From contig NZ_BQHI01000007.1 in the NCBI RefSeq assembly GCF_021603585.1, positions 124,001 through 188,000 on the forward strand: a stretch of DNA of 64,000 nucleotides, in the 5' to 3' direction. The position numbers and the translations under genes were made by a program. Each line of letters opens with the position of its first letter. Position 1 is the stretch's first letter. Positions 43,883 through 59,612 of this stretch are shown piece after piece. This stretch comes from Pseudomonas sputi (lineage in GTDB: Bacteria; Pseudomonadota; Gammaproteobacteria; Pseudomonadales; Pseudomonadaceae). The notes under the pieces are model-generated. The model had not been told where the DNA came from, did not search any database, and saw nothing but the letters and a program-made list of their open reading frames with translations.

Positions 43883-45715
43883 TTATTCCACCGTCACCGA
43901 CTTCGCCAGGTTGCGCGGCTGATCCACGTCGGTGCCCTTGAGCACGGCGACGTAGTACGACAGCAATTGCAGCGGAATGGTGTAGAGGATCGGCGACAGG
44001 ATGTCGTGGATGTGCGGCATCTGCACCACGTGGGTGCCTTCGCCGTTGGTCATCCCGGCCTTTTCGTCGGCGAACACGATCAGTTCACCACCGCGGGCGC
44101 GGACTTCCTGCAGGTTGGACTTGAGCTTCTCAAGAAGCTCGTTATTCGGTGCAACGGTGACCACCGGCATGTCGTTATCCACAAGCGCCAGCGGCCCGTG
44201 TTTCAATTCGCCGGCCGGGTAAGCTTCGGCGTGGATATAAGAGATTTCCTTGAGTTTCAGGGCCCCTTCCATCGCCACCGGGAATTGCGCGCCACGGCCC
44301 AGGAACAGGGTGTGGTTCTTCTCGGCGAACAGCTCTGCGATTTTTTCCACGGTGCTGTCCATCGCCAGGGCTTCGCCCAGACGGGTTGGCAAGCGGCGCA
44401 GTTCTTCAACCAGCGTGGCTTCAACGCCTTCACCCAAAGTACCGCGCACCTGACCCAGAGACAGGGTCAGCAGCAGCAGACCGACCAGCTGCGTGGTGAA
44501 CGCCTTGGTCGAGGCCACGCCGATTTCACGACCAGCCTGGGTCAGCAGGGTCAGGTCGGATTCGCGCACCAGCGAGCTGATGCCGACGTTGCAGATCGCC
44601 AGGCTGCCCAGGAAACCCAGTTCCTTGGCGTTGCGCAGGGCGGCCAGGGTGTCGGCGGTTTCGCCGGACTGGGAGATGGTGACGAACAGGGTGTCCGGCT
44701 GCACCACCACCTTGCGGTAGCGGAACTCGCTGGCAACCTCGACCTGGCACGGAATCCCGGCCAGCTCTTCGAGCCAGTAACGGGCAACCATGCCGGCGTG
44801 ATAGCTGGTGCCACACGCCACGATCTGCACGTTGCGCACTTTGGCGAACAATTCCGCCGCTTGTGGACCGAAAGCCTGCACCAGCACCTGATCCGCACTT
44901 AATCGGCCTTCCAGGGTGCGCTGCACCACGGACGGCTGCTCGTGGATTTCCTTGAGCATGTAATGCCGGAACTCGCCTTTGTCGGCGGCTTCCGCACCGT
45001 CGGTGTACTGCACGGTCTGGCGCTCGACCGCTTTGCCGGTCACGTCCCAGATCTGCACCTTGTCGCGCTGGATTTCGGCGATATCGCCCTCTTCCAGGTA
45101 CATGAAACGGTCGGTGACCTGACGCAGGGCCAGTTGGTCGGAAGCAAGGAAGTTTTCGCCCAGGCCCAGACCGATCACCAGCGGACTGCCGCTGCGAGCA
45201 GCAACCAGTCGATCCGGTTGCTGTGCGTGGATGACCGCTAGACCGTAAGCGCCATGCAGCTCCTTGACCGCAGCCTTCAGAGCGTCAGTGAGGTCGGGCA
45301 ACGACTTGAGTTTTTCGGTCAGCAGATGGGCGATGACTTCGGTGTCGGTGTCCGAGGTGAACACATAACCCAGCGCCTTGAGTTGTTCGCGCAGCGCTTC
45401 GTGGTTTTCGATGATGCCGTTGTGCACGACAGCGACGTCACCGGAGAAATGCGGGTGGGCATTGCGCTCGCTCGGCGCACCGTGGGTGGCCCAGCGGGTA
45501 TGGGCAATACCGAGACGGCCAACCAGCGGATGTTCGGCCAGCGCCGCGTCGAGTTCGCTGACTTTGCCGACACGACGGGTGCGCTCCAGCGCGCCGTCAT
45601 TGGTGTACACCGCAACACCGGCGCTGTCATAGCCCCGGTATTCCAGGCGCTTGAGGCCTTCGAGCAGGATGGCGGTGATGTTACGTTCAGCAACGGCGCC
45701 GACAATTCCACACAT
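43883..45715 (-). CDS. glmS: Glutamine-fructose-6-phosphate aminotransferase
   Basis: Makes glucosamine-6-phosphate from fructose-6-phosphate and glutamine, the entry to UDP-GlcNAc for peptidoglycan and LPS. The 610-aa enzyme has the N-terminal glutaminase nucleophile Cys after the start Met (M-C-G-I-V-G), then two SIS sugar-isomerase domains with the S-Q-S-G-E-T-A-D-T motif, and ends K-S-V-T-V-E as in other GlmS. I chose the ATG at 45715; upstream codons of the open frame would mask the catalytic Cys. It follows glmR by 2 bp. No glmS ribozyme fold was recognised upstream. Confidence 0.97.
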   Translation of the reverse strand: MCGIVGAVAERNITAILLEGLKRLEYRGYDSAGVAVYTNDGALERTRRVGKVSELDAALAEHPLVGRLGIAHTRWATHGAPSERNAHPHFSGDVAVVHNGIIENHEALREQLKALGYVFTSDTDTEVIAHLLTEKLKSLPDLTDALKAAVKELHGAYGLAVIHAQQPDRLVAARSGSPLVIGLGLGENFLASDQLALRQVTDRFMYLEEGDIAEIQRDKVQIWDVTGKAVERQTVQYTDGAEAADKGEFRHYMLKEIHEQPSVVQRTLEGRLSADQVLVQAFGPQAAELFAKVRNVQIVACGTSYHAGMVARYWLEELAGIPCQVEVASEFRYRKVVVQPDTLFVTISQSGETADTLAALRNAKELGFLGSLAICNVGISSLVRESDLTLLTQAGREIGVASTKAFTTQLVGLLLLTLSLGQVRGTLGEGVEATLVEELRRLPTRLGEALAMDSTVEKIAELFAEKNHTLFLGRGAQFPVAMEGALKLKEISYIHAEAYPAGELKHGPLALVDNDMPVVTVAPNNELLEKLKSNLQEVRARGGELIVFADEKAGMTNGEGTHVVQMPHIHDILSPILYTIPLQLLSYYVAVLKGTDVDQPRNLAKSVTVE

Positions 45716-45717
45716 GC

Positions 45718-46494
45718 TTATTTCTCCTGACTGACAGTCGCGCAAATCAAGTTGATACCGCGAGCCTGAATCTGATCGCGCGCATCAAGGGGCAGGCGAT
45801 CATCGGTAATTAGGGTATGGACGCTGCTCCATGGCAGCTCCAGGTTGGGAATCTTGCGGCCAATCTTGTCGGCCTCGACCATCACGATCACTTCCCGCGC
45901 CACTTCCGCCATCACCCGGCTCAGGCCGAGCAATTCATTGAAGGTGGTGGTGCCACGCACCAGGTCGATGCCATCGGCACCGATAAACAACTGGTCGAAG
46001 TCGTAAGAGCGTAGTACCTGCTCGGCGACCTGGCCCTGAAAGGATTCCGAGTGCGGATCCCAGGTGCCACCGGTCATCAGCAGCACAGGCTCGTGTTCGA
46101 GTTCGCTCAGGGCATTGGCCACGTGCAGGGAGTTGGTCATCACCACCAGGCCCGGCTGCAGGCCAAGCTCAGGGATCATCGCGGCGGTGGTGCTGCCGCT
46201 GTCGATGATGATGCGGGCGTGCTCGCGGATGCGTGTGACGGCAGCGCGGGCAATCGCCTGTTTGTATTTGGAAACGTTAAGGCTGGTGTCTGCCACCAGT
46301 TCCTGCGGCATGGTGATCGCGCCACCATAGCGACGCAGCAGCAAGCCATGACTTTCCAGGGCGGCGAGATCCTTGCGAATCGTAACTTCCGAAGTTTCGA
46401 AGCGCTTGGCCAGTTCATCCACACTCACCTCGCCCTGCTCATTGAGCAAAGCCAAAATGTTGTGACGGCGCTGAGGTGTGTTGCGTTTCGACAT
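45718..46494 (-). CDS. glmR: DeoR family transcriptional regulator GlmR
   Basis: The 258-aa protein has a DeoR-type N-terminal winged helix ([11 protein letters not shown] onset, [12 protein letters not shown]) and a C-terminal sugar-phosphate-sensing domain with D-S-G-S-T-T, G-G-T-W and I-G-A-D-G-I-D. It sits between glmU and glmS, with the glmS start 2 bp beyond its stop, as for PA5550 of P. aeruginosa. It probably senses an amino-sugar phosphate and adjusts glmS expression. Confidence 0.92.
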   Translation of the reverse strand: MSKRNTPQRRHNILALLNEQGEVSVDELAKRFETSEVTIRKDLAALESHGLLLRRYGGAITMPQELVADTSLNVSKYKQAIARAAVTRIREHARIIIDSGSTTAAMIPELGLQPGLVVMTNSLHVANALSELEHEPVLLMTGGTWDPHSESFQGQVAEQVLRSYDFDQLFIGADGIDLVRGTTTFNELLGLSRVMAEVAREVIVMVEADKIGRKIPNLELPWSSVHTLITDDRLPLDARDQIQARGINLICATVSQEK

Positions 46495-46572
46495 GGCTGA
46501 TTAAGTTTCGATTCGAAAGATAACGGAAGCAATCAAAACCTATCAACTGCAAATCGTCAAGCCGACGCCCAT

Positions 46573-46601
46573 AAAAAAGACCGCTGGTCGCGGTCTTTTT
46601 T
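46573..46601. terminator. Terminator between glmU and glmR
   Basis: A 12-bp palindromic stem AAAAAAGACCGC / GCGGTCTTTTTT with loop TGGTC forms a perfect Rho-independent terminator for glmU on the minus strand. It implies a separate promoter for glmR-glmS in the 78 bp before glmR. Confidence 0.92.
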
Positions 46602-46622
46602 GATGAGAGCATTGTGGATAAC

Positions 46623-47990
46623 TCAGCTCTTCTTGATCTTCTCCGGCCGCTTCCAGCCATCGATGTTCTTCTGCCGCGCACGGCCAACGGCCAACTGGGC
46701 TTTATCCACATTCTGGTTGATGGTCGAACCGGCTGCAGTGGTTGCACCGGCAGAGATATCCACAGGGGCCACCAGCGAATTGTTCGAGCCGATGAACACA
46801 TCCTCACCCAAGACGGTTTTCCACTTGTTGGCGCCATCGTAGTTGCAAGTGATGGTGCCGGCGCCGATGTTGGTGCGTGCACCGATCTCGGCGTCGCCCA
46901 GGTAAGTCAGGTGTCCGGCCTTGGCGCCCTCGCCCATGTGGGCGTTTTTCAGTTCGACGAAGTTACCCACATGGGCACGGGCTTCCAGCACGGTACCCGG
47001 ACGCAGACGGGCAAACGGGCCGGCATCGCTGCCTTCGCCCAACACCGCGCCTTCAATGTGGCTGCTGGCCTTGACCACCACGCCCTTGCGCAGGGTGCTG
47101 TCCTTGATCACGCAGTTCGGGCCGATGACCACGTCATCCTCGATGACAACCTTGCCTTCGAGAATCACGTTGATGTCGATCAGCACATCGCGACCGACGG
47201 TCACTTCGCCACGTACATCAAACCGGGCCGGGTCGCGCAGGGTCACGCCCTGAGCCATCAGACGGCGACCGGCACGCAACTGATAATGACGCTCCAGCTC
47301 GGAAAGCTGTTTGCGATCATTGGCGCCCTGCACTTCCATCGGATCGTGAGGTTGTTCGGTGGCGACGGTCAGCCCGTCGTTTACTGCCATCTCGATCACG
47401 TCGGTGAGGTAGTACTCACCCTGAGCATTGTTGTTCGACAGACGACTCATCCAGTCCGCCAAGCGGTTGGCCGGCACGGCCAGAATGCCGGTGTTGCCTT
47501 CAGTGATCGCCCGTTGCGCTTCGCTGGCGTCCTTGTGCTCAACGATCGCGGCAACCTTGCCGTCCGCGTCGCGTACGATACGGCCATAACCGGTCGGATC
47601 GGCCAGTTCAACGGTGAGCAGCCCCATCTGTCCGGGTACAACGTGCTTGAGCAGACGCTGCAGGGTCTCGACTTCGATCAACGGTACATCGCCGTAGAGA
47701 ATCAGTACGGTATCGGCCGTGATGAAAGGAACCGCCTGGGCCGTGGCGTGGCCAGTGCCCAGTTGCTTGTCCTGCAGCACGAAATTCAGGTCGTCAGCGG
47801 CCAGACGCTCGCGCACCACATCGGCGCCGTGGCCGATGACCACGTGAATGCGCTGTGGATCAAGTTGACGTGCGCTGTGGATAACATGACCGAGCATGGA
47901 ATCACCGGCAATCGGGTGCAGCACTTTTGGCAGCGCGGAACGCATGCGGGTGCCTTGACCGGCCGCGAGGATTACGATTTCAAGAGACAT
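46623..47990 (-). CDS. glmU: Bifunctional UDP-N-acetylglucosamine pyrophosphorylase / GlcN-1-P acetyltransferase
   Basis: Carries out the last two steps to UDP-GlcNAc. The 455 residues contain an N-terminal uridylyltransferase domain with [11 protein letters not shown] (about residues 8-18) and K-V-L-H-P-I, and a C-terminal left-handed beta-helix acetyltransferase domain (from about 250) with hexapeptide repeats and the catalytic region around H-V-G-N-F-V-E-L-K. The length is typical. It lies between the atp operon terminator and its own terminator, so it is a single-gene unit. Confidence 0.97.
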   Translation of the reverse strand: MSLEIVILAAGQGTRMRSALPKVLHPIAGDSMLGHVIHSARQLDPQRIHVVIGHGADVVRERLAADDLNFVLQDKQLGTGHATAQAVPFITADTVLILYGDVPLIEVETLQRLLKHVVPGQMGLLTVELADPTGYGRIVRDADGKVAAIVEHKDASEAQRAITEGNTGILAVPANRLADWMSRLSNNNAQGEYYLTDVIEMAVNDGLTVATEQPHDPMEVQGANDRKQLSELERHYQLRAGRRLMAQGVTLRDPARFDVRGEVTVGRDVLIDINVILEGKVVIEDDVVIGPNCVIKDSTLRKGVVVKASSHIEGAVLGEGSDAGPFARLRPGTVLEARAHVGNFVELKNAHMGEGAKAGHLTYLGDAEIGARTNIGAGTITCNYDGANKWKTVLGEDVFIGSNNSLVAPVDISAGATTAAGSTINQNVDKAQLAVGRARQKNIDGWKRPEKIKKS

Positions 47991-48050
47991 GACTGGCTAC
48001 CAATCCTGGGTGGTCAGCAACTGCGACCGGGTTTGTAGAATTCTGGAAAG

Positions 48051-48080
48051 AAAAAAGGGTAGCCGAGGCTACCCTTTTTT
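48051..48080. terminator. Terminator of the atp operon
   Basis: AAAAAAGGGTAGC and GCTACCCTTTTTT pair around a four-base loop, giving a perfect Rho-independent terminator 28 bp after the atpC stop on the minus strand; the A-run on the other side makes it symmetric. Confidence 0.93.
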
Positions 48081-48108
48081 ATCAATCGCACAACAAGTTA
48101 CTGACGGA

Positions 48109-48534
48109 TCAACCGCCAAACTTCTTGCGGATCTGCTGGACGGTGCGCAGCTGAGCTGCAGCCTCGGCCAGACGTGCGGACGCAGCTCCGTAGTCGAAAT
48201 CTGCGCTCTTCTCATGCAGAGCAGCTTCGGCAGCCTTGAGAGCTGCTTGAGCCTGAGCTTCATCCAGGTCGGCGGCACGTTGCACGGTATCGGCAAGCAC
48301 CTTGACCATGTTCGGCTGAACCTCGAGGAAACCACCGGAGATGTAGAACACCTCGGCTTCCCCGCCTTGCTTGATCAGGCGGATCGGACCTGGCTTCAGA
48401 TTAGTGATCAGCGGCGCGTGGCCCAGAGCGATACCAAGATCACCCAGAGCACCGTGCGCAATCACCATCTCGACCAGGCCGGAAAAGATTTCTCCTTCCG
48501 CGCTGACGATGTCGCAATGGACTGTCATAGCCAT
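48109..48534 (-). CDS. atpC: F0F1 ATP synthase subunit epsilon
   Basis: The 141-aa rotor-stalk subunit has an N-terminal beta-sandwich (about 1-85, with A-E-G-E-I-F-S-G and [12 protein letters not shown]) and a C-terminal two-helix domain (about 90-140), which in the family can rise and inhibit ATP hydrolysis. It is the last gene of the atp operon, 45 bp after atpD. Confidence 0.97.
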   Translation of the reverse strand: MAMTVHCDIVSAEGEIFSGLVEMVIAHGALGDLGIALGHAPLITNLKPGPIRLIKQGGEAEVFYISGGFLEVQPNMVKVLADTVQRAADLDEAQAQAALKAAEAALHEKSADFDYGAASARLAEAAAQLRTVQQIRKKFGG

Positions 48535-48579
48535 CTGATTGCCTCAACCTAAATTAGCGCCCGTTGCCGGGCGCCTGGA

Positions 48580-49983
<1,404 letters not shown>

Positions 49984-50844
49984 TTAAACCGCGGCAGCGC
50001 CGCCGACGATTTCCGAGATCTCTTGGGTGATCGCAGCCTGACGCGCCTTGTTGTAGATCAGCTGCAAATCGCTGATCAAATCACCGGCGTTGTCGGTAGC
50101 GTTCTTCATCGCGATCATCCGCGCAGCCTGTTCAGCTGCGTTGTTCTCGACCACCGCCTGGTACACCTGCGACTCCACGTAACGCACCATCAAGCCGTCA
50201 AGCAGCTCTTTGGCGTCTGGTTCGTAGAGGTAGTCCCAGTGGTGCTTGAGTTCTTGATCCGGGGTCGCCACCAGTGGAATCAACTGCTCCACGGTAGGCT
50301 GTTGCGTCATGGTGTTGATGAACTTGTTGGATACCACGGACAGGCGGTCAATCCGGCCGTCCAGATAGGCATCCAGCATCACCTTGACGCTGCCGATCAG
50401 ATCATTGATCGACGGCTCTTCACCCAGGTGGCTGATAGCTGCAACGACGTTACCGCCGAAGTTGCGGAAAAAGGCCGCACCCTTGCTACCAACGACACAC
50501 AGATCGATCTCGACGCCGTTTTCGCGGTTTACCGCCATGTCCTTGACCAGGGCCTTGAACAGGTTGGTGTTCAAGCCGCCGCACAGACCACGGTCACTGC
50601 TCACGACGACATAACCGACGCGCTTTACTTCGCGATCGATCATGAACGGGTGGCGGTATTCCGGGTTGGCGTTGGCCAGATGCCCAATTACCTGGCGGAT
50701 ACGCTCCGCATAAGGACGGCTAGCAGCCATGCGCATTTGTGCCTTGCGCATTTTGCTGACCGCCACTTTTTCCATGGCGCTGGTAATTTTTTGCGTGCTT
50801 TTGATGCTCGCAATCTTACTGCGAATCTCTTTTGCGCCTGCCAT
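49984..50844 (-). CDS. atpG: F0F1 ATP synthase subunit gamma
   Basis: Central rotor shaft, 286 aa. The N- and C-terminal coiled-coil helices are visible: residues 1-55 start with [14 protein letters not shown], and the C-terminus has M-K-N-A-T-D-N-A and [23 protein letters not shown] marks the conserved central fold. It lies 27 bp before atpD. Confidence 0.97.
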   Translation of the reverse strand: MAGAKEIRSKIASIKSTQKITSAMEKVAVSKMRKAQMRMAASRPYAERIRQVIGHLANANPEYRHPFMIDREVKRVGYVVVSSDRGLCGGLNTNLFKALVKDMAVNRENGVEIDLCVVGSKGAAFFRNFGGNVVAAISHLGEEPSINDLIGSVKVMLDAYLDGRIDRLSVVSNKFINTMTQQPTVEQLIPLVATPDQELKHHWDYLYEPDAKELLDGLMVRYVESQVYQAVVENNAAEQAARMIAMKNATDNAGDLISDLQLIYNKARQAAITQEISEIVGGAAAV

Positions 50845-50894
50845 GTAACACCTATCAGGTTAGCAAGCGGGAGCCTTGCGGCTCCCGCTGCGGC

Positions 50895-52439
<1,545 letters not shown>

Positions 52440-52460
52440 TGCTCTGCTGCCCCTTCAAAC

Positions 52461-52997
52461 TCAAGATTTCAATGCTTCGGCAAGTTTCGCGATTTTGCCG
52501 CGAATCGAGCCATCGATAACCAGGTCGCCGGCGCGGATGACCACCCCCCCGATAAGGGAGCTGTCTTCCTCGACTTGCAGGCGCACTTCCCGGTTGAGTC
52601 GTGCACTGAGAACCTTGGCGAGTTTGTCTTGCTGTTCTTGGTTCAATGCAAAAGCACTGGTCACTTCAACGTCTACCGATTTCTCTTGCTCGGCCTTGTA
52701 CAGGTCGAACAGAGCGGCGATCTCCGGCAGAAGCGGGAGACGGTCGTTTTCGGCAACGACATTGATGAAGTTCTGTGCCTTGGCATCAAACTTGTCGCCG
52801 CACACGTCAATGAACGTGGCGGCCTTTTCTGCGCTCGTCAGTCGCGGGGCCTTGAGCACGCGCTGCATGGTGTCGTCTTGCGACACCGCTGCTGCCAGGC
52901 CGAGCATGGCTGACCAATTGGCCAGTTGCTGGTGGGCCTGAGCGTGCTCGAAGGCCGCCTTAGCGTAAGGTCGGGCCAACGTGGTCAGTTCTGCCAT
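52461..52997 (-). CDS. atpH: F0F1 ATP synthase subunit delta
   Basis: Peripheral-stalk subunit joining F1 to b, 178 aa. The N-terminal helical domain starts [11 protein letters not shown] and the C-terminal domain ends with [18 protein letters not shown], the family signature. It is 12 bp after atpF and 21 bp before atpA. Confidence 0.97.
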   Translation of the reverse strand: MAELTTLARPYAKAAFEHAQAHQQLANWSAMLGLAAAVSQDDTMQRVLKAPRLTSAEKAATFIDVCGDKFDAKAQNFINVVAENDRLPLLPEIAALFDLYKAEQEKSVDVEVTSAFALNQEQQDKLAKVLSARLNREVRLQVEEDSSLIGGVVIRAGDLVIDGSIRGKIAKLAEALKS

Positions 52998-53009
52998 GAT
53001 CGCCCTCGC

Positions 53010-53480
53010 TTAGATTTCAGCAGCCAGTTGGTTAACCAGCTCTGCGTGCGCGTTTTGATCGATTGTGGCACCCAGGATCTTCTCGGCGCCGCCGACAGCC
53101 AGCAAGCCCACTTGGGCGCGCAGCTTGTCTTTGACACTGTTCAGTTCCTGTTCGATCTCGGCTTGAGCCTGAACCTTCACACGGTCAGCGTCGATGCGGG
53201 CCTTTTCAACGGCCTCTTCGACAATCTGGTTACCGCGTTTCTTGGCTTGCTCGATGATTTCAGCTGCCTGAGCTTTCGCTTCGCGCAGTTGCTGACCCGC
53301 TTTCTCTTGGGCCAACTCCAGGTCGCGAGCTGCTCGGCTGGCAGCGTCCAGACCATCAGCGATCTTCTTTTGACGTTCGTGCAGAGCCGCGATGACCGGA
53401 GGCCATACGAACTTCATGCAGAACAGTACAAAAATCAGGAACGCAACGGACTGGCCAATCAGGGTCGCATTAATGTTCAC
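53010..53480 (-). CDS. atpF: F0F1 ATP synthase subunit b
   Basis: Peripheral-stalk membrane subunit, 156 aa. There is one N-terminal membrane segment (about residues 5-25) followed by a long charged coiled-coil rich in Ala, Glu, Lys and Gln (about 35-125), the dimeric stalk. The length equals that of E. coli b. It lies 57 bp after atpE. Confidence 0.97.
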   Translation of the reverse strand: MNINATLIGQSVAFLIFVLFCMKFVWPPVIAALHERQKKIADGLDAASRAARDLELAQEKAGQQLREAKAQAAEIIEQAKKRGNQIVEEAVEKARIDADRVKVQAQAEIEQELNSVKDKLRAQVGLLAVGGAEKILGATIDQNAHAELVNQLAAEI

Positions 53481-53537
53481 GCCAACACCTCGCAGTTACG
53501 TTGTCCATCACACCAAATCATTCGAAGGTACGAATGA

Positions 53538-53810
<273 letters not shown>

Positions 53811-53883
53811 TTACGTCGTATGGTTTAGGTTTTTTAGATTAAAGCGGTAAAACAAATCGTTTCATGGTGCCCCGTGAGGAGCC

Positions 53884-53905
53884 CCTTCCCGTTTGACCGG
53901 GAAGG
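53884..53905 (-). promoter_or_regulatory. Hairpin in the atpB-atpE intergenic region
   Basis: An 8-bp stem CCTTCCCG / CGGGAAGG with loop TTTGAC lies in the 134-bp gap between atpB and atpE, by far the longest gap within the atp operon. It has no U-run on the minus strand, so it is more likely an RNA stability or processing element than a terminator. Confidence 0.6.
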
Positions 53906-53929
53906 ACATCAGACTAGTCGAGACTGGTC

Positions 53930-55226
<1,297 letters not shown>

Positions 55227-55371
55227 TATTGCTCTCCAATGGTCGGCTGCCGAAATTCAATAACTTGGCATAATTTGTGCCGACAAAATGCGCGCAGAGT
55301 ATAGGGGCGGTTCTGCCCCTATTCAACTGTCAGGTAGTGATTTCCGACTGCGCGCTACAAGAGGAATTGTT

Positions 55372-56244
55372 TCAGCGAATGTGTGCGAGCACACCTTGAA
55401 GCTCATCGAGGGAGTTGTAACCGATCACCAGTTGACCCTTACCCTTCTTCCCGTGGCGGATCTGCACCGCAGAGCCCAGGCGCTCGGCCAGACGCTGTTC
55501 GAGGCGGGCGATATCCGGGTCAGGCTTGGCAGGCTCTACCGGCTCCGGTTTGCCACTCAACCATTGGCGAACCAGTGCCTCAGTTTGGCGCACGGTGAGA
55601 CCGCGTGCGACAACATGTCGCGCCCCTTCCACCTGCTGATTGTCCGGCAGACCGAGCAATGCACGGGCATGGCCCATTTCCAGGTCGCCGTGGGACAGCA
55701 TGGTCTTGATGACTTCCGGCAGCGCAATCAGGCGCAACAGGTTGGCCACGGTGACGCGGGACTTACCCACAGCCTCGGCAACCTGTTGTTGTGTCAGCTG
55801 GAATTCCTGCTGCAAGCGCTGCAGGGCTACCGCTTCTTCGATCGGGTTCAGGTCTTCGCGCTGGATGTTCTCGATCAGCGCAATGGCGATTGCCGTTTCA
55901 TCCGGCACATCACGCACCATCGCCGGGATGGTTTCCTGCCCGGCCTGCTGGCTTGCGCGCCAGCGACGTTCGCCGGCAATGATTTCAAAACGACCACCGC
56001 CAATCGGGCGAACCACGATCGGCTGCATCACCCCCTGGGCCTTGATCGACTGCGCCAGCTCTTCCAGCGCCTGCGGATCCATGTCCCGGCGTGGCTGATA
56101 CTTGCCGCGCTGGAGCAGATCCAGCGGCAAGTGCTGCAACTCGCGGCTGTCAGCCTGCGCCGCTTGTTCTTCCAGCGAACTGACAGTCGGACCGCTCAAT
56201 AGCGCATCCAGTCCTCGTCCGAGACCTCGTTTCTTGACGGCCAT
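55372..56244 (-). CDS. parB: Chromosome partitioning protein ParB
   Basis: CTP-dependent DNA clamp that loads at parS and spreads, 290 aa. It shows the ParB N-terminal domain with the G-E-R-R-W-R-A-S CTP-binding box (about residues 92-99), E-N-I-Q-R-E-D-L-N-P, a central helix-turn-helix (about 135-165, T-Q-Q-Q-V-A-E-A-V-G-K-S-R-V-T-V) that recognises parS, and a C-terminal dimerisation part. Its likely sites in this window are at 4408, 5324 and 16588, 39-52 kb away. It lies 9 bp after parA. Confidence 0.97.
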   Translation of the reverse strand: MAVKKRGLGRGLDALLSGPTVSSLEEQAAQADSRELQHLPLDLLQRGKYQPRRDMDPQALEELAQSIKAQGVMQPIVVRPIGGGRFEIIAGERRWRASQQAGQETIPAMVRDVPDETAIAIALIENIQREDLNPIEEAVALQRLQQEFQLTQQQVAEAVGKSRVTVANLLRLIALPEVIKTMLSHGDLEMGHARALLGLPDNQQVEGARHVVARGLTVRQTEALVRQWLSGKPEPVEPAKPDPDIARLEQRLAERLGSAVQIRHGKKGKGQLVIGYNSLDELQGVLAHIR

Positions 56245-56253
56245 GGGGATTCC

Positions 56254-57051
56254 TTAAGTTGGCTGGGCAGCGGCGATGCGTGAATTTTTGCGCTGACGGC
56301 GAACCATCTCGCCCGCCAGGGCCAGATAGGCCAGCGCGCCACGCGATTGCTTGTCGTAAGCCAGCGCCGGCATGCCATAGCTTGGCGCTTCGGCCAGTCG
56401 GATGTTGCGTGGGATCACCGTGTCGTACAGCTGATCGCCAAAGTGTTCCTTGAGCTGGGCCGAAACGTCGTTCATCAGGCTCAGGCGCGGGTCGTACATG
56501 GTCCGCAGCAAGCCTTCGACTTTCAGGTTCGGGTTCAACAGTTCGGCGATGCGCTTGATGTTATCCACAAGGTCGCTCAGACCTTCAAGCGCAAAGTACT
56601 CGCACTGCATGGGGATAATCACCCCGTCAGCAGCGACCAGGGCGTTCAGTGTGAGCATCGACAGCGACGGCGGGCAGTCGATCAGGATGTAATCGTAGTT
56701 TTCACGGATCGGCGCCAGCGCGCTGCGCAGACGGCTTTCTTTCATCTGCATTTCCAGCAGCACCACTTCGGCCGCCGTAAGATCGCGGTTGGCCGGCAGC
56801 AGTTGATAACCGCCGTGTTCGGAGTAGTGCATGGCCTGGGCCAGATCGCATTCACCGATCAGCAGGTCGTAGACCGAGTTTTCCAGGCCATGCTTATCCA
56901 CACCGCTACCCATGGTGGCGTTGCCCTGTGGATCGAGATCGATCAACAGCACCCGGCGCTTGGTCGCGACCAGGGATGCTGCGAGGTTGATACAGGTGGT
57001 GGTCTTGCCCACACCACCCTTCTGGTTCGCTATCGCGAATACCTTAGCCAT
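56254..57051 (-). CDS. parA: Chromosome partitioning ATPase ParA (Soj)
   Basis: Deviant Walker ATPase of 265 aa that moves ParB-parS complexes. The motif K-G-G-V-G-K-T-T-T is at residues 11-19, with D-L-D-P-Q-G-N-A-T and the L-I-D-C-P-P-S-L Walker B. I chose the ATG at 57051; an upstream in-frame start adds six residues not seen in other ParA proteins. It sits between rsmG and parB, as in most bacteria. Confidence 0.97.
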   Translation of the reverse strand: MAKVFAIANQKGGVGKTTTCINLAASLVATKRRVLLIDLDPQGNATMGSGVDKHGLENSVYDLLIGECDLAQAMHYSEHGGYQLLPANRDLTAAEVVLLEMQMKESRLRSALAPIRENYDYILIDCPPSLSMLTLNALVAADGVIIPMQCEYFALEGLSDLVDNIKRIAELLNPNLKVEGLLRTMYDPRLSLMNDVSAQLKEHFGDQLYDTVIPRNIRLAEAPSYGMPALAYDKQSRGALAYLALAGEMVRRQRKNSRIAAAQPT

Positions 57052-57069
57052 TCTTGCTTGTGTTCCCAA

Positions 57070-57714
57070 TCATGCCGTGCGGCGCAGTATCAGCAGATGG
57101 CGTTGGCCTTGGCAACCGGGTACGGCCAGGGCGTGTTCGCTATCGAGTTTGAAGTCTGCCGGCAATGCTACCAGCTCATCCGCCGGATGGACGCCCTTCA
57201 TTGCCAGCCAGCGCGTATCGGCGTCGCCGAGGTGGCGAGTCCAGTTGGTGAAGTTCTCCATGCTGCTGAACGCCCGGGAAATGATCCCGTTGAACGGCTG
57301 TGCAGGCTGGAAGGCTTCGACGCGACTGTGGATAACTTGCAGGTTATCCAGTTTGAGTTCGAGTTTGACCTGGGTCAGGAAGCGGGTTTTCTTGCCGTTG
57401 CTGTCCAGGCAGGTCACCTGCGAGTCCGGATACAGGATTGCCAGAGGGATCCCCGGCATGCCGCCGCCGCTGCCGACGTCCAGCCAGCGACCGTTTTCGA
57501 TGAACGACATCACGCTGAGGCTATCGAGCAAGTGGCGGGAAACCATTTCGTCCGGATCGCGAACGGCAGTCAGGTTGTAGGCCTGGTTCCATTTGATCAA
57601 CAGGGCCAGATAACCCAGCAGTAATTCGTGCTGGGTTTCAGTGAGATTGACACCGAGCGCGCGGGCTCCTGTGGATAACTCTTCGGCGTGTTGCGAAGTG
57701 ACCTTAGAACTCAA
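57070..57714 (-). CDS. rsmG: 16S rRNA (guanine527-N7)-methyltransferase
   Basis: Methylates G527 of 16S rRNA with SAM; 214 aa. SAM-binding motif [16 protein letters not shown] (about residues 77-92) and [12 protein letters not shown] are family features. The ATG overlaps the mnmG stop by 4 bp. Loss of this gene gives low-level streptomycin resistance in other bacteria. Confidence 0.97.
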   Translation of the reverse strand: MSSKVTSQHAEELSTGARALGVNLTETQHELLLGYLALLIKWNQAYNLTAVRDPDEMVSRHLLDSLSVMSFIENGRWLDVGSGGGMPGIPLAILYPDSQVTCLDSNGKKTRFLTQVKLELKLDNLQVIHSRVEAFQPAQPFNGIISRAFSSMENFTNWTRHLGDADTRWLAMKGVHPADELVALPADFKLDSEHALAVPGCQGQRHLLILRRTA

Positions 57715-59612
57715 GCGCTTTGCTCCAACTGACGGCCCGCGCCGCGTTTTTTCAAGTGAATCATCAACAGCGAAATCGCTGCCGGGGTAACGCCCGGGAT
57801 CCGCGAAGCCTGGCCCAGCGTCTCGGGACGCGTGGCGCCCAGCTTGCTCTGGATCTCCTTGGAGAGACCGGAAATGTTGGCGTAATCGATATCCACAGGC
57901 AGTTTCGTGTCTTCACTGGCCCGCAGACGGGCAATTTCGTCCTGTTGGCGGTCGATGTAACCGGCGTATTTGGTCTTGATTTCGACCTGTTCGGCGACCT
58001 GTGGATCTTCTGCGCCCTGCCCGGTCACTTCGACCAGACCAGCGTAGTCGATTTCCGGACGGCTCAAGAGATTGAGCAAGTTGTATTCGTGAGTCAGTGG
58101 CGTGCCGAATTTTTCCGCGATCGCATCGCCCTGAGCAGTGCCCGGGCGAACCCAGGTGCTTTTCAGGCGTTGCTCTTCGAGCTCGATGCTTTCGCGTTTC
58201 TTGCAGAACGCCGCCCAGCGCGCGTCATCGACCAGACCCAGTTCGCGACCTTTTTCGGTCAGACGCAGATCAGCGTTGTCCTCACGCAGGATCAGGCGGT
58301 ACTCGGCACGGGAAGTGAACATGCGGTACGGCTCTTGGGTACCCAGGGTGATCAGGTCGTCGACCAATACCCCGATGTACGCCTCATCGCGACGCGGGCA
58401 CCAGGCTTCTTTGCCTTTCGCACGCAGTGCAGCGTTGGCACCGGCAAGCAAACCCTGGGCACCGGCTTCTTCGTAACCGGTGGTGCCGTTGATCTGGCCA
58501 GCGAAGAACAGACCGCCAATGACTTTGGTTTCCAGGCTGTATTTCAGGTCGCGCGGATCGAAGTAGTCGTACTCAATCGCATAACCCGGACGCACGATGT
58601 GTGCGTTTTCCATGCCGCGGATCGATTGCACGATCTGCAATTGCACGTCGAACGGCAGGCTTGTGGATATCCCGTTCGGATACAGCTCATGGGTGGTCAG
58701 GCCTTCCGGCTCGATGAACACCTGATGGCTTTGCTTGTCGGCAAAGCGATGGATCTTGTCTTCGATCGACGGGCAATAACGTGGACCGACGCCCTCGATT
58801 TCGCCTGCAGCGGAATACATCGGCGAGCGGTCGAGGTTCGCAGCGATGATTTCGTGGGTACGGGCGTTGGTGTGGGTGATCCAGCAACTGACTTGCCGTG
58901 GATGCTGTTCTTTGTTGCCCATGAACGACATCACCGGGATCGGCGTATCACCTGGTTGTTCGGTCATCACCGAGAAATCCACAGACTTGCCGTCGATACG
59001 TGGCGGCGTACCGGTTTTCAGGCGACCGACACGCAACGGCAGTTCACGCAGACGGTGCGCCAGGGCGATCGACGGCGGATCGCCGGCACGACCGCCGGAA
59101 AAATTCTGCAACCCGATGTGGATAAGTCCGCCGAGGAACGTACCGGTGGTCAACACTACGGAATCCGCGAAGAAGCGCAGGCCCATTTGCGTGACAACAC
59201 CGCGTACCTGTTCCTGCTCGACGATCAGGTCGTCTGCGGCTTGTTGAAATATCCACAGGTTCGGCTGGTTTTCCAGGATTTCGCGCACAGCGGCCTTGTA
59301 CAGAATCCGGTCGGCTTGCGCACGAGTCGCTCGTACGGCCGGGCCTTTACGGCTGTTCAGCACGCGAAACTGGATGCCGCCCTTATCGGTAGCCATGGCC
59401 ATCGCACCACCGAGGGCGTCGATTTCCTTGACCAGATGGCTTTTGCCAATGCCACCGATGGCCGGGTTGCAACTCATGGCACCGAGGGTTTCCACGTTGT
59501 GCGTCAGCAGAAGGGTTTTTGCACCCATGCGTGCTGAGGCCAGTGCTGCCTCGGTACCGGCATGACCGCCGCCGATGACGATCACTTCAAAACGGGAAGG
59601 GAAATCCACCAC
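57711..59612 (-). CDS. mnmG: tRNA U34 carboxymethylaminomethyl-modification enzyme, FAD subunit
   Basis: FAD-binding partner of MnmE in making (c)mnm5U34 of tRNA; 633 aa. It shows the dinucleotide motif [10 protein letters not shown] (about residues 13-22) and the conserved C-N-P-A-I-G-G and [12 protein letters not shown] segments. The frame opens with two GTG codons (59612 and 59609) behind GAGGTG; either may be used. It is followed without a gap by rsmG. The 548-bp upstream region is gene-free and origin-like. Confidence 0.97.
   Translation of the reverse strand: MVDFPSRFEVIVIGGGHAGTEAALASARMGAKTLLLTHNVETLGAMSCNPAIGGIGKSHLVKEIDALGGAMAMATDKGGIQFRVLNSRKGPAVRATRAQADRILYKAAVREILENQPNLWIFQQAADDLIVEQEQVRGVVTQMGLRFFADSVVLTTGTFLGGLIHIGLQNFSGGRAGDPPSIALAHRLRELPLRVGRLKTGTPPRIDGKSVDFSVMTEQPGDTPIPVMSFMGNKEQHPRQVSCWITHTNARTHEIIAANLDRSPMYSAAGEIEGVGPRYCPSIEDKIHRFADKQSHQVFIEPEGLTTHELYPNGISTSLPFDVQLQIVQSIRGMENAHIVRPGYAIEYDYFDPRDLKYSLETKVIGGLFFAGQINGTTGYEEAGAQGLLAGANAALRAKGKEAWCPRRDEAYIGVLVDDLITLGTQEPYRMFTSRAEYRLILREDNADLRLTEKGRELGLVDDARWAAFCKKRESIELEEQRLKSTWVRPGTAQGDAIAEKFGTPLTHEYNLLNLLSRPEIDYAGLVEVTGQGAEDPQVAEQVEIKTKYAGYIDRQQDEIARLRASEDTKLPVDIDYANISGLSKEIQSKLGATRPETLGQASRIPGVTPAAISLLMIHLKKRGAGRQLEQSA

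Noticed and set aside
45716-46500. glmS-type ribozyme upstream of glmS
   Set aside because: The upstream sequence is the coding glmR gene with a 2-bp gap, leaving no room for the ribozyme.
57720-59537. Plus-strand open frame of 605 codons opposite mnmG
   Set aside because: mnmG is unmistakable; no ribosome-binding site or domain supports the antisense frame.
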